From Cliona cf. orientalis (lineage: Eukaryota; Porifera; Demospongiae; Clionaida; Clionaidae): DNA of 64,000 nt. Positions 1 to 12,504 of this stretch are shown here, in pieces. Position numbers and translations under genes: made by a program. Every line of letters begins with the position of its first letter. Within the stretch, counting starts at the first letter, position 1. The stretch spans positions 5,463,669 through 5,527,668 of the forward strand of contig OZ005701.1 in NCBI GenBank assembly GCA_963930775.1. The letters are read 5' to 3'. The notes beneath the pieces are model-generated. The model saw only the letters and a list, made by a program, of their open reading frames with translations, was not told the DNA's origin and made no database searches.

Positions 1-2402
1 CATACACTGTAGTTAAAAATTGACCGGAAAATGTCCGATGTCTGACCATTAATTTGAGCACTGACGTTCTAGAAGCTATGTATAGGTAGCAGATTTTTAT
101 CCCGCGCACACGCGCAAGGGGTAAAAGTAATAGATTGTGTCATCGTCGTTGTCGTTAGCACAAAAATTGCCATATCTCGAGATACACACAACGAATCAAT
201 CAATTTCGGCGAAAAACTGGCTTCAGTGTGCGTCAAATCGAGGGATATAGTCCACGAACGTCATAAATAGTGCCTTATTGTTGGCCACGTAGCCACACCT
301 ATCGACAGTGCCCATCAATGCATATGCATACCAATTGTGCATTCTGCTCATGCACACAACTAAGTGTCCAAGTGTAATGGGGGGTAAACGTATAGTGTAA
401 CCCAAGTTAACTGAAGGGGGGTGTGATCAGCTAGGCGTGACTTACGCGCATGCACATATTGAAGGGCGCCAAATAGCGACCCTTAAAAGCGGCTGCCGCA
501 ACAACACTGCCCAGTCTTAGTCAAACAACGGCATAGCTGCCAACCATCCCGTTCTTACCGGGAATATCCCTCAAATAGGTGCTTGTTCCCGGTATCCCGG
601 CAGAGCCATGGCATTTGTGATTCATACTCTAACTATTGCACACCTATAAACTTTCCAATTAAGCGGAAAAGTAATTCTTAACTACATACCATAAAAGGAA
701 ATGCTTACAACAATGCCCTGGGCAATTCTTTATGCGTGAAGATATAGAGTAAGGTACTGTCTATAACATATCTACTACAACAGGTAAAAATTACCACAGT
801 ACGTACATGTAGCTTTCCAATAACTCTGAAAGTACTGTTACTGAGTGAATAGCATGCAATTATTCAATTTATATGTTAATAATGTATCATTAATATTAAA
901 TCAAGCAGAAAATGACAAAAATTATGATTCTATCAAAGGGATTGTGTCACGATATAAGTGGTGATTGTTACTAAATTTAGATCTAGTATATGGACTCGCA
1001 GTCAAAAAATTGCGCACCTACAAAATACTGTCGCGTGCTCCTCGTGGACACAGATCACCATCGAACGACAAGGCAAGGACTTAGCTACTCATGGCGCTGC
1101 TAGAGGACTGGTATCTCTCTCTGCTTGTCGACCTACTCTCGCTCGCTAAAGGCATAGGTGTTAAAAATTCACTATACCTGCATATATCACTCAACAGTGT
1201 ACCTTGCATTGTGTATAACTGTGGTATGTATACTACATTTGGGAACATCACAGGGTTAAATTTCTTCTCTAAGATTTATATGTGAGAGGGCAATATCATA
1301 GGCTCCAACTGTCCCTGAATCTCCGGGACAGTCCCGGATATTTAGCAATTATCCCACATCCCGGAAGGCTCTACTATGTGGTCCCGGAAGAGGCCCAGAC
1401 ATTGGCATAAACATACATTGGTGTAGTGCTACAACTTATCACTTATTGATGGTAAAATGAACAAGCTGCTTGTGGTATATAGTGCCTTACAAACTTTGGT
1501 GTTTGCAGCAAGTGTATTCTGGGCATTGTGGTCATCAAATTCAATCATATTGGGTGTGGTGTGGGTGGAGTTTTAATTAATGATGGGCGGATCTAGTGGG
1601 AGTGGTCTATGTCCCTGGAGCTGTTCAGGAGAAGTTGGAGCCTGTACAATATGTAAAAACACTGCATGAATTAATAGTGCACTCATCACTATTTACTCCC
1701 TACAATAGTGTAGGGAAGATTTAGTGCTATGGGGCACTACTTCTTCCCCACAGCAATATAGGGAAGAAATAGTGCCACCCTCGCTGATTTCTCCCTATAA
1801 TTAATTTAAATAATAGGAGTGATTTAGTGCATGTGGCATTAAATGTTCGCTATAATAATGTAGGCAAAATTTAATGCTTGATGACACTATTTATACCCCA
1901 TTCTATTGTAGGGAAGAAATAGTGCTACCCTCACTAATTTCTCCCTATCATAAATATAAAATTAATAATAGGAATGATTTAGTGCATGTGAGAATACACA
2001 TACATAATTGAATCTGCTAGCACTGTTTACAAATCCCTTGCATCACTCCAAAGCTTCATACATGTGTGGGCGCTTGGAGTAGAAATGGAACCTTAGGTAC
2101 ACCTGGTCAAAAATGAGTTTTTTACATGAATGTGTACATGTACCTTACTCATGTGAAAATATTTTAGCAAAATTTTGGGTAAAAATACTGTACCTTAATC
2201 CATGAACAAGTCAATTATATACCATACATTATGACGTTTTACAGCATGACAGTATTGTATGAATACTTATCAGTGAAATTAGTCTGAGCTCAAAAAATCA
2301 TCCCTCTCAAATGCTCTGGATCTCTCACACATACTCTCTTAGAACTTTCTCTCTGTATAAGTTACTATTACTATCCAAAATGCTACAATTTCAATAACTC
2401 AC

Positions 2403-2492
2403 CCACAAGCCCATCGAAGAACATAACCTGCAGTATCATCATTGAGCTTAGCATTCTTTATGAGCCACTGCACCACTTCAAGATGGTCCTCC
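2403..2492 (-). CDS. Ankyrin-repeat exon, degenerate type (unit A)
   Basis: A 90 bp exon read on the minus strand, bounded by ctactccag|G and GG|GTGAGT. It is phase 2 at both ends and codes EDHLEVVQWLIKNAKLNDD followed by a short tail ending LRWACG. The helix signature HLEVVQWLI is ankyrin, but the next repeat's TPLHxAC hairpin is degraded to YVLRWAC. Near-identical exons lie at 14,264-14,353 and 15,416-15,505. It is the last ankyrin exon I can find before the left window edge, and the gene probably continues beyond it. Confidence 0.72.
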
Positions 2493-3343
2493 CTGGAGTA
2501 GTGAGAATACACGTCCATAATTGAATTTGCTAGCACTGTTTACTAATTCCTTGCATCCCTCAAAAGCTTCATACATGTACATGTAGCTACAACTAATCTA
2601 AGCTACAAAAGCAGTTATTAAATATGAATGGGGCTAGTCAATTAAATTTTTCTGTAAGCAGTCATTGTTGTAATTTAGTGCAAATCCCTTTGATAATTGA
2701 ACCTGTCAGTTGTTCAAGCTAGTTTAATTGCCAGCCAAAGCAGTGAAGCCAGTAACCTGTTTGGTAGACTATAGTCACACACACTGATGATGGCATGGAA
2801 CATCAACCCAGGATGCAGGCAGGAAGCTTTATTGTAAACTTTAGCGTAGGTGGTAAATGTGAGCAGGTGGCCACGGATTCGATTCCCAGTGGCTACCCTG
2901 GGCTTTTTCTCTTCCAGCTGGCTTACTAATGTAGATGAGATGAAGGATTTGTGGTACTCAAGTACAGTTTAAATACTATCAACACAAGATATAAAGCCTG
3001 CAGTACTTTAGTAGTTTGGCTACTCTCAATACAGACATGAATAAATGCGAAGGGTTCATCTGTCCAACTATCATACAAAAGAGACTGAAGAGAACTGACA
3101 TGCGATAAAGAATGGGAATCAGGTTCATTCACAGCACATGGACAAAGGCACTAGAAATATAATCATGACAGATTAAGTATTCATCATGAAAACTTGACCA
3201 CATCCCCAGTAGCTGCATAGATCTCATGGTGTATAACAATATGGTAATGGTCGTCAATATAGTGCGTGCAGTCTACAAGCCAAATCGATGCCGGCACCTC
3301 AATCGCAGAGATGGACTCTTAGACCGACTCTTGATCTCAATAG

Positions 3344-3434
3344 TGACAAATTTCGATGCATCAATCACAGGAGATGAACTCGATAGCGCCATACAGCTTC
3401 CGAGCGTCAGGTTGGTCGCGGCATGGCACGCAGG
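3344..3434 (+). CDS. Candidate exon of unknown gene, antisense to the ankyrin gene (unit A copy)
   Basis: The sequence between an acceptor-like ctcaatag and a consensus GTGAGT donor is open on the plus strand (VTNFDASITGDELDSAIQLP and onward to AAWHAG). The unit B copy (16,355-16,445) differs at four positions. All four are third-codon changes and all are synonymous: GCA/GCT, CTC/CTT, GCC/GCA and TTG/TTA. The 38 bases upstream of the acceptor differ at about six positions and contain a stop in B, as an intron would. I do not recognise the protein. Other exons of the gene were not identified, so the exon limits and phases are provisional. Confidence 0.4.
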
Positions 3435-3607
3435 GTGAGTACTATATATAGCACAAGGCTAGCTTTAATTATCTACGGGATTACGTCAGCTAAGAGAACG
3501 CGTGAACTTCAGCCAGCGGTACTTGTTGGAGAGAGTAGCACTCAGCATTTGATCTATTCGCTTAATACAGGCATCAGATACTCTACATACTTGCAGGGTG
3601 GAGAAAT

Positions 3608-3663
3608 GGGGGGGGGGGGGGGGGCAGGAGGTGTTCAGCCCCCCCCCCCCTCACCCTCCCCCA
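3608..3663. repeat. Poly-G / poly-C pair
   Basis: A run of 17 G is followed about 15 bases later by a run of C, so the two can form a hairpin or G-quadruplex. The unit B counterpart (16,619-16,680) has 31 G at the same place, so the tract length has changed since duplication. Confidence 0.85.
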
Positions 3664-4930
3664 TTTTATCACATGCCCATACTATAAAATTGCAGAAACA
3701 TAATTCTGGGTATTTGCAAAGAGTGCTTGAGTAAAAATAGCCACCAAATCAGTCCAAAAACTGCTGCCAAAATGCATCATAAACACTCTCAGAGAGTCCA
3801 AAATTTCCAAAATTTCCTGGGGGCCCCTAGACCCCTTTAGGTGGGCTGTGGACCTAGGGCCACAGCCAAACTGGTGTCATAGTACACAGTCTAAGGTCTG
3901 AGCCCCCCCCTCCCCCCATACACACATACTTTTGCTACCTGTTCTCTGCCCTTGACCTGTCGATTATCAGGTCTCAGAAAGGTTCCATTGCTCAAGGACC
4001 TAAATTTACTCGTAACTACCTCATAGATTACCTAAGAGATTACACCATAGGTTTCATTCTTATATACATGTATATAGGCTCATTGCTCATCAAGTACCAT
4101 AGGTTTCATCATATATTACACGATAATTACCTCATAACCACAGAAAAGTAAATTGCTACTAGGGATATAATGTCAATGGAACACTATACTGGTAAGAACA
4201 ATAAATCAGTCAAACTTGGTGAAAAATTGGCTTCAGTGCGCTTCAAATCAAGATAGCAAGCTACTATGCTGAGTGTATGCATGCACTGTGTACAACAGTT
4301 GAACCACTAGAGCACATGTTAACTACTACTAGTGCATCTTTGAGCTGATTGTGGGAAGCCAAAGATGCCCACAACACATGCGAGCCACTATTATTACTGT
4401 CTGCAAATCAGTTTTGTAGCTGCGAGCATTTGCAAACTAGCCACTCACAAACAGAGCGGGATACCCGTTTTCAAGTATAGTAGCAGAAACACGAGCTGGG
4501 TGATAAAATTGCGTTTTCACAATCTTTTTCTTTCTTTTCGCAATAATGTAACTCTGTGCCACATCAATATCTTAATTAAGATGTGATTGTGAAAAAGCCT
4601 AGCCACTTTCATTGTTCATCATGTGTTTTTAAGTATAGCGCTGTGGCAACTACAGTGTACATGTACCATGCCTATATGCATACATGTAGTTCAATGGATG
4701 CCAGTCCCATTTAAAGTTACTTGTGTAGCTAGGAAGCTCCACTTTGTCTACAGAGTTAACAAGTTACATGTAATAACAAGAGTAGATACAAATTTAATGA
4801 TAATCAGATGTCTCCTAGTGTTTGTTTCCATCACTACCACTCTTGTTTTGGTGCTTCTTGTTACTACCACCCCTACCTACATTGGCTTCAATTTTTAATG
4901 GTTTTCTAAATTTGTATAATATACTAGCTC

Positions 4931-5309
4931 CCCGGGTGAAAAGGACCGCGCAAATACACGGTTAGCGCAAGCATTGGTGGGTACAACGCGGATATCCGTG
5001 GATATACGTGAAATATTGACAGTTCAACATCCAATCACGTCCAAATGCAAGCGGTTCAAAAATTAGCGACAATGGCGTTTTGACGTTGAAGCAAGCTTGT
5101 AGCAGGCGATACTCAGGGTAGTTGAAGCTTAGTAGCTGAAGGTTCGAACACGCACAGAATCGAAACCCTCCTTTCTTAACTTTGTTTTCGATTGCACTAG
5201 AAATAAACGGTTTGGGGCAGTACCGTGCAGTTATATACAGGAAACTTGGCGCAAAAACCACGTATTTTCTATAATAAACCATGCGTGCACGCGTTCCTTT
5301 TCTCCCGGG
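4931..5309. mobile_element. Inverted-repeat element, unit A copy
   Basis: The left end CCCGGGTGAAAAGGACCGCG is mirrored at the right end by CGCGTTCCTTTTCTCCCGGG, giving imperfect terminal inverted repeats of about 20 bp around 340 bp. The unit B copy is at 19,187-19,566. A minus-strand frame begins at a good Kozak ATG (position 5,321, MAATPGRKGT) and reads into the element. In B that frame ends at a clean GTGAGT donor after APSF, but in A the donor is mutated to CTGTAT. This may be a retained first exon of the parent element. The superfamily is not recognised. Confidence 0.5.
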
Positions 5310-5513
5310 TGTGGCTGCCATTCTACAGTAGACTGAGAGTTTTCAGGTTCCTTTTATCCTTCCTTAATAAGGTATGAGACATTAAATTAATATTAATATT
5401 ATGTGTACATGCATATTCTCTGTGTAATAATTCACCCCATCCCAAGGCTCCCCTAGCATCTATAAAACCAAATTCAACTTAAAAAACAATGTACAGTCAA
5501 TGGATAAACTTAC

Positions 5514-5615
5514 GAACAAGCCAAATGCAATGGAGTCTGCCTACTGCCATCCTTACTATTCACATCAGATTTGCTGTTTATCAGTAGAAACTTGACCACC
5601 TCCAGGTGGCCATTC
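5514..5615 (-). CDS. Ankyrin-repeat exon, canonical type (unit A)
   Basis: A 102 bp (34 codon) exon read on the minus strand, with acceptor cactgcag|G and donor TC|GTAAGT, phase 2 to phase 2. It codes NGHLEVVKFLLINSKSDVNS, then KDGSRQ, then TPLHLACS: one complete ankyrin repeat by exon, running from the helix pair of one repeat through the hairpin and TPLH of the next. Its paralog at 21,533-21,634 differs almost only in the four hairpin-tip residues (DGSR against GDSG). Being symmetric, it can be duplicated or skipped without a frameshift. Confidence 0.88.
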
Positions 5616-5788
5616 CTGCAGTGACATGAAGACAAGACAAGATCAATAGTTATCGGTATCAACTGGAAACTATGATTCCAGTACTAACAATCAGACTAGG
5701 AGTACACATGGTGCAAATAGTGCCTCACGTGAAAAAAGGAACATGCATAGCTACCCTTGATAGATGGGTAGAAAGCTATTGAGTTATA

Positions 5789-6268
5789 TGGTATGGCCGG
5801 AAATTTTCAGGGGATCCAGTTTAAAGACTTCATGATCTACATGTAATTTTCATGGATGGATGTTCCGGAGTTGCTCCACCCACAATATCTGTTAGGCTCC
5901 ACCTCTTACTGCACGTACGCCACAGCTCAAATCTGTTAGAACCGGCCGAAAAAGTTGTCAAATACTAGTAAGTGATTGTATTTATACTTAGCGTAGATCA
6001 AAAAATGGAACGAGAGTCGCATATGATCGAGGCTAGAGACATTAATTTTGTATAGAAGAAAGCCAACAACAATGAACTGATGTGCAGTAAATCAGCTGTT
6101 AGATCAGAGTGGTTAGATCGATCCAGCAGCGGCATGCACAATGGCCACGCCCCAAGTTATCACGCATGTCAACATTATGAGAATGTATGTTTAGGCTTTC
6201 TATTTAATTTTCGTGGATCACCAGTCTAACACGAAAATTAGCTCCATTGAAAATTTCCGGCCATGCGG
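5789..6268. mobile_element. MITE with CCGGAAATTTTC ends, TA target
   Basis: The left end tggtatggccggaaattttc is mirrored by gaaaatttccggccatgcgg, and the element is flanked by TA. The terminus matches the partial element at 12,537-12,749 (ccgtatagccggaaatttt), so both belong to one terminal type with different interiors. There is no transposase coding sequence. Confidence 0.7.
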
Positions 6269-7592
6269 TATTACAAGTAGCTATAGTCTATAAAGGCTAC
6301 AGTCTTGTTTCTCAGACTTGGATACATGCCAGGAGGTGAAATACTACTACTACTACTACAATAAAATTTTTAGAGTATGGGATGATTGTACAGAAAAGAA
6401 GGCTATTTTCGGGTAGGCTTGTCTCTGTCTCTCAAGCATTGTCTCTGTAGGTCCTTGAGGAGGAGCAGAAAGGGTCTGGGAACCATCAGAGAAGACAGAA
6501 GCAAGGGGGTGAGGCTGCATCTCATCTTAAAGATTGAACATTCTGAAGGTAGAGCTCTTTAGAGCACATACATGTACCCCGCACTCTGTTACCACTGTAT
6601 TGAATGCAGAGCTGTTTTATAACTTGACAACCTTTTCCAAGACCAAGCTTGAGCATGCACAGTCGTATAAGCATATCCCAATAGATGCTGAACAGAAAAT
6701 GCACGATTTATAGCGCTAGTACATTGTAAGCCATTTTTAGCAATTCGAAGTGCGTAGAAACCAGTTTTTCACCAATATCTACCAATTGGTTATGCTTACA
6801 ACACTCACAGATGCCTAGAACATGAGATCTGGCAATTTTCACGCCGACAACGACGACAACGATAGACATATAAATCAATTGCTTTACCCCTTGCGCATGC
6901 GCGCGGGGTAATTATTCTTCCAAAGCTGCTTCAGAGTCTCTCTGTTTTACTTAGCTTCTTGGTACTCTATCACATCCTTCGTGTTTTACATATCGTCAGG
7001 CTTTATGGTGAGTGCAATGTGCATGTACATATACAATAATAACGATAGCAGAACCTCAAGCTAAATCTAGTAATCCTTACCAGAATCATGAACGATCTTA
7101 ACAAAATGCATTCCAAAAGTGTGACAAATTTATATACACTGTAGAATGCTCATCTTAGAAATCCATTCCACGTTGTAGCATGCAGTGCAGTGGCATGCTA
7201 ATTATGAGTTTAATAGTAAGTGTGTACGGCACATTAATGATTGGGTGTGTCTAATACGCCATTTTGTGATAATGATGCACATGCTCAAAATGTGATGCCA
7301 TGGTGAAGTCATGTGACACTAGGCCACGACTGCCGGCACCATAGGCAATCGGCACAAGTACAGTAGGCGATCGCATGAACTAGTGTGAATGCTCGCTAGC
7401 GCATATAGCGCAAGTGCTCAGCTGGATAGATCATGGATATGGAGGCGCAAGGCACGAGGAGCGGTAACGTACCATTCCTCGGGCGCGGCTCCTCAGCAGT
7501 TGGCATAACAGCAAGCTCAGACCGTAACTCCCAGTGAACATGACTCTCATAAATCTAATGGTAGCTGCTGCCAACAACAAAATCATTAGAAC

Positions 7593-7594
<2 letters not shown>

Positions 7595-7625
<31 letters not shown>
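7595..7625. repeat. 31-base poly-G tract
   Basis: An uninterrupted G run in the A-only segment, one of several long G or C runs in the window. The glycine- and proline-rich frames crossing it are artefacts. Confidence 0.95.
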
Positions 7626-7626
<1 letters not shown>

Positions 7627-7845
7627 GGGAGAGAGAAGCCTAGTATCCACTGTATGCACATGCAGTACATCTTTTATCATAAAAGTGTCTGTACACTAAT
7701 TCCTACCACATGTTCACAAGTGAAATGGTCCATATGTCTAAAGAATATGTATGGGATGACCTCCTGACCTTTGCACTAGCGATCGTGCTAAACACTGTTT
7801 GGAGGTCTTCGTCAATTGATGGGCAATGTCGCTCAAGCTACGTAC

Positions 7846-7887
7846 CTCAAAATCTTGCTCTAAATTCGAACTGTCTAAGCCTGCCAT
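7846..7887 (-). CDS. Possible first coding exon (weak)
   Basis: On the minus strand an ATG in good context (AAATGGC) opens MAGLDSSNLEQDFE and runs 14 codons to a GTACGT donor. If real, it could start a second minus-strand gene that uses the ankyrin exons at 5,514 and 2,403. No connecting exon was found, so this rests on two short signals only. Confidence 0.15.
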
Positions 7888-8722
7888 TTCTACATGTAGG
7901 TACATTGAGCACGATAAATTAAGGTCAAAGGGCAAGTGTACTAGGCAACATCCGTGTACTACGTAATCGGATAATTCAATATCTGAATAATAACAGCGTA
8001 TGCGCACACAGTGGATACCAGGCCTTCTCTCCCCTTCCCCCACAGAAGGCCTAAAGACGAGGCTACCTATATATACATGTAGGAATGCAAGTTAATGAGG
8101 GGCATGGCCACGCTACATATTTTGCATGCACACATAAACTTTGGCACCTCTCATCTTCTCCTAATTACACTGGACCATTGATAAAGAAGTTGATAGTTAA
8201 ACGAGCAAACATGTAAGATGGCATTGATGAATTACACTGAAGAGCAATAAAAAAGAACAGAAACAGGTCATGATTAAAAATTGAAGGATGAAGTAGAGAT
8301 GGCACACAAGCAAGAAATGTAGGGATAATCATATCCATTGTACATCCCTATACTTGTTGTTTGAGGGGTGCAAAAACAATTATTAGTAATGTCTCCTATA
8401 TGCAAGTCAAGAGCGTTTAACGAACAAATTAACACTATAATAGGTACATGCATATCAATAAAAGCATGCAGAGTTGTATAGTAGATGTGATTATCCCTAC
8501 AACTCTATACATTTTGGCCCTGCCATCCCTAAGTTTATCATTTAATTTTATTCAAACAATAAAGGGCAGCACAGAAGGTGAGGCGGCTGGGTACATGTAC
8601 TTTTATCCTGCACATGCATGCGCAACAAGGGATAAAGTAATTTAATCGATTGTTTCTGTCATCATCTGTTGTAAGCACAAGAATTGCCAAATCTGGAGAT
8701 CTAGGCATCTAGTCTGATGGAC

Positions 8723-9039
8723 TAGCCCTTCAAGAGAGAGAGGAGGAGGGTCTGGTGTCATACGCGAGTTGATAGCTGTTACACGGTGTGTGCAAAACCA
8801 CACTCGTGAAGATCTAGCACCTGGTTGGTCAGAGTGAATGGTAGGGACAGTCCCAACAAATTATTGACTAAGAAAATCTGGCTCCTGATTGGTCACTTGT
8901 GCATTTGGGACAGCCCCATAATATTATGATGATGAACTGTAAAGCAATCTGATTGGGCTGCACTCCTGGCTGCAGCAGATACAACTCGCGTATAGGTATG
9001 ACACCAGACCCTTCCTCCTCCCTTTTGTGAAGGGGCTGG
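8723..9039. mobile_element. Inverted-repeat element (GAGGGTCTGGTGTCATA ends)
   Basis: A segment starting ctagcccttcaagagag and running through ggagggtctggtgtcatac is mirrored on the right by gtatgacaccagaccc and cttcctcctcccttttgtga, giving inverted repeats of about 50 bp. The unit B copies are at about 22,103-22,420 and, interrupted by another insertion, at 20,813-21,335. It is non-coding; overlapping short frames in this region are shadows. Confidence 0.6.
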
Positions 9040-9077
9040 CCCGCCAGGCATCTGAGTAGTCTTGCTGGCCACACCCT

Positions 9078-9326
9078 TCAATCTCAAGAGAAAGAGGGTC
9101 TGGTGACCATGCGTACAGCAAATTGTTCCGTCGGAATGCAATAGTTACAAAAAACGTCACGGGTAACCGCAAACAATGCGGGGCCGACTGTATTGCGCGC
9201 ACATCGCCAATAAAGCGTTGCCAAGCAATGAATTCAAATCTCGAATCTGATTGGACGCAACCAAATCCTGTCACCAGAACAACTCCTTGTATGCACAGTC
9301 ACCAGACCCCTCTTTCCCTCGGATTG
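9078..9326. mobile_element. Second inverted-repeat element of the same type
   Basis: The ends aagagaaagagggtctggtg and caccagacccctctttccct are inverted copies of each other and share the core GAGGGTCTGGTG with the element just upstream. The unit B copy is at about 22,465-22,706. Its right end abuts a 25-base poly-G run. Confidence 0.55.
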
Positions 9327-9350
9327 GGGGGGGGGGGGGGGGGGGGGGGG
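9326..9350. repeat. 25-base poly-G tract
   Basis: At the homologous position in unit B (near 22,705) the run is only 6 G, showing strong length instability since duplication. Confidence 0.9.
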
Positions 9351-12300
9351 TGTGGCACGCGAGACTAGCATCTGAGTGGCATAACAAATCAATCAAATTT
9401 GGTGAAAAACTGGCTTCAGTATGCTCCAAATCGATGGACACGATCCACAAACATCACAATAGTGCCATTTTGTTGCCCACCATAGCTACACTTATTGACA
9501 CTGCCATGCATGTGCTTTCCACTCATGCACACAACCCAGCTGAATATTATGCAGGTAAAGGTCGTCAATAGGTTCACACATGCTGCTGCAGCTCTTATCT
9601 CTGTGGACACAGCACACCAGGTATAGAATATTGTGTGCTCTATAGAGCTCTAGTTAAGAATGAAATTATGCAGTAACTGCACTCAACAATAATGTGCATA
9701 TTCATCACATTGATGGTGGACTGTTAGGCTGCACGCTCAAACAACTTGACATGACCATAGATATTATACACTATAATTACATGTACACGTAGTACAAGCT
9801 TGCCCCAATTAATTCGTACTCCACTGGTTCACAAATTTACCTGTTTCAAGATATTTGGGTGTTTGTAATGTAGCTAATGGGTGTAGGTCTTGGCCGGCGG
9901 TATGTTCATTGGTTGATATATTACTTACATGTATTGGTTATTGTATTGCCTACATATATCATTTTTCATTACGTCATGCAATTCAAATTTTCTGTACATT
10001 AATTTTAAATTAGAATGATTTAATAATTAATAATACTGTACATGTAATTTGAAAATGGCGTGCTCAAGCTGCTGTGTAGGATATCGTTGAATCTGCTTGC
10101 ATCCGAGAGAGAACTCTTATAGGTAAAGCAATCAGTTGTGTCTATTATCTTGATCTATTAAAATTCTGGAGTTCTAGGCACCTGAGCGGTAAACAAATCA
10201 ATCAAACTTGGTGAAAAACTGGCTTCAGTATGTTTCAAATTGATGGACACGGTCCACGAGCGTCACAATAGTGCTTTTTTGCTGGCCACTGTAGCCACGC
10301 CTATCGACACTGTCGTGCATGACATTGTGCTTTCCTCTCTCATGTGCATGACCTAGCAGAACATTAAGCATGTAAAGGTCATTAACCGGTTTATGCATGC
10401 TGCTGCAGCCCTCATCTCTATGGATGCAGCATGCGGGGTGCTTACATTATATTTGCATCCAGATCTAGACTCTAGAGGAAAATTTTAATATGAACTGCAA
10501 CTACATACTACGAATCTTGCTCAGATTCGGTTCAATAGGGCTTCACATTTCGGTCAATGGACAGGAGTATCCCAAACATTATTTAGAACATGTCGACAAT
10601 CTTTACCTGTTTGTATATGTCACAACAAATTTGGACCCACCCCCTCCCCTTTTTATTCCCTCCAGTCAATATATTATTATAATATTTGGACCCCCGGCCC
10701 TTAATATATGGACCCCCATGCATGTTATCAACTACATGTATAGCAGCGATTCAGAAGGGTCAGGGGCTTGCGCATGGGGTAATTATGTAGTAAATGCACT
10801 CTTATTGATGGTGGATTGTCAGGCAGTGAATGCTCAAACTGTTTGACACAACTATGGATATAGATTACATACACGTATTCATGATACGACTAAAATACCA
10901 TGATCATCCAGACAGCCAGGATAAGGTCTCCTTGTTGATAAGTACCAAGAAGTATGACAAATCTGCTCCACCAACGAAAGTGTAGCTTATGCATGTGTAT
11001 CATGGCAGCTCTACACTGTATATAGCTATGTAGCTGCTTACCTCACTTCTTCTAGTCATATTAAAGTTGGTATTAAAGTATAACATTCTAGAAGCTACGT
11101 ATACGTAGCAGATTTTTATCCCACGCACATGCGCAAGGGGTAAAGTAATGGATCGTGTCATCGTTGTTGTCGTTAGCACAAAAATTGCCATATCTCGAGA
11201 TATAGGCGTCTAAGCGACTTGTAACCACAACAAATCAATCGAATTCAGCGAAAAACTGGCTTCAGTGTGCGTCAAATCGAGGGATACGGTCCACGAACGT
11301 CATAAATAGTGCCTTTTTGTAGGCCACCGTAGGCACACCTATCGACAATGTAATTTGTGTTCTCTGCTCATGCGCACAACTAAGTGGCCAAGCGTAATGG
11401 GGAGTAAACGTATAGATTAACCCGGGTTAACTGAAGGGGGGTGTGATCAGCTAGGCGTGACTTAAGCGCAGGCGCATATTGAAGGGCGCCAAACAGCGAC
11501 CCTTAAAAGCAGCTGCCACAATAACACAGGCTGTCCAGTCTTAGTCAAACAACAGTATAGCTGCCAACCATCCCGTTCTTACCGGGAATATCCCTCAAAT
11601 AGGTGTTTGTTCCCGGTATCCCGGCAGAGGAGGCTGTATTCAAGCAATCTCCATGCCATGGCCCATGGCATTTGTGATTCATACTCTAACTATTGCACAC
11701 CTATAAACTTATCCAATTAAGCGGAAAGGTAATTCTTAATTACAAACCATAAAAGGAAATGCTTACAACAATGCCCTGGGCAATTCTTTATGCGTGAAGA
11801 TATAGAGTAAGGTAATGTCTATAACATATCTACTACAATAGGCAAAAATTACCACAGGACACACATGTAGCTTTTCCAATAACTTTGAAAGTACTGTTAC
11901 TGAGTGAATAGCATGCAATTATTCAATTTATATGTTAATAATGTATCATTAATATTAAATCAAGCAGAAAATGGCAAAAATTATGATTCTATCAAAGGCA
12001 TTGTGTCACAATATAAGTGGTGATTGTTACTAAATTTAGATCTAGTATATGGACTCGTATTGTCAAAAAATTGCGCACATACAAAATATTGTCACGTGCT
12101 CCTCGTGGACACAGATCACCATCGAACGACAAGACAAGGACTTAGCTACTCATGGTACTGCTAGAGAACTGGTATCTCTATCTGCTTGTCGACCTACTCT
12201 CGCTCGCTAAAGGCATAGGTGTTAAAAATTCACTGTACCTGCATTTATCACTCAACAGCGTACCTTGCATTGTGTACAACTGTGGTATGTATACCACATT

Positions 12301-12504
12301 TGAGAAGATCACAGGGTTAAATTTTTTCTCTAAGATTAATATGTGGGAGGGCAATATCATAGGCTCCAACTGTCCCTGAATCTCCGGGACAGTCCTGGAT
12401 ATTTAGCAATTATCCCACGTCCCGGAAGGCTCTACTATGTGGTCCTGGAAGAGGCCCAGACATTGGCATAAACACAGGTGTAGTGCTACAACTTATCACT
12501 TATT

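Larger units (their letters stand above)
5616..8216. other. Segment present only in unit A
   Basis: Unit B passes directly from the equivalent of A 5,630 to that of A 8,217, so these 2.6 kb are absent there. They hold one MITE (5,789-6,268), a copy of the dispersed GCGCATGCGC repeat near 6,740-6,915 (reverse orientation), a 31-base poly-G run and one weak candidate first exon (7,846-7,887). I see no convincing gene. A 54-codon minus-strand frame near 6,360-6,530 (starting MQPHPLASVFSDG) has no supporting features. Confidence 0.7.
66..11082. repeat. Segmental duplication unit A (11.0 kb)
   Basis: Collinear with unit B and, at its ends, with unit C. Matching blocks are A 66-1,925 with B 11,083-13,220; A 2,290-5,510 with B 15,305-19,797; A 8,085-9,000 with B 19,800-21,325; A 5,335-5,630 with B 21,342-21,650; A 8,217-10,015 with B 21,655-24,335; and A 10,020-11,075 with 26,850-28,472. 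Identity looks high by eye, with scattered substitutions. The unit begins at TTCTAGAAGCT, and the 65 bases before it have no match in the window. It carries two ankyrin exons on the minus strand. Apart from the features listed separately I see no other gene, so most of it reads as intron and repeat. Confidence 0.9.

Noticed and set aside
2860..2900. tRNA gene suggested by GGATTCGATTCCC
   Set aside because: No cloverleaf can be built from the surrounding bases and no proper acceptor stem. At most a SINE relic, repeated in all copies of the local block.
3423..3734. 103-codon frame MARRVSTIYSTR in units A and B
   Set aside because: Begins at the candidate exon's donor and reads through a poly-G tract. 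Indels between copies change its length freely.
7738..8043. 101-codon minus-strand frame considered as a death-domain start
   Set aside because: No matching helix pattern on inspection. Only its small MAGLDSSNLEQDFE part has splice support and is listed as weak.
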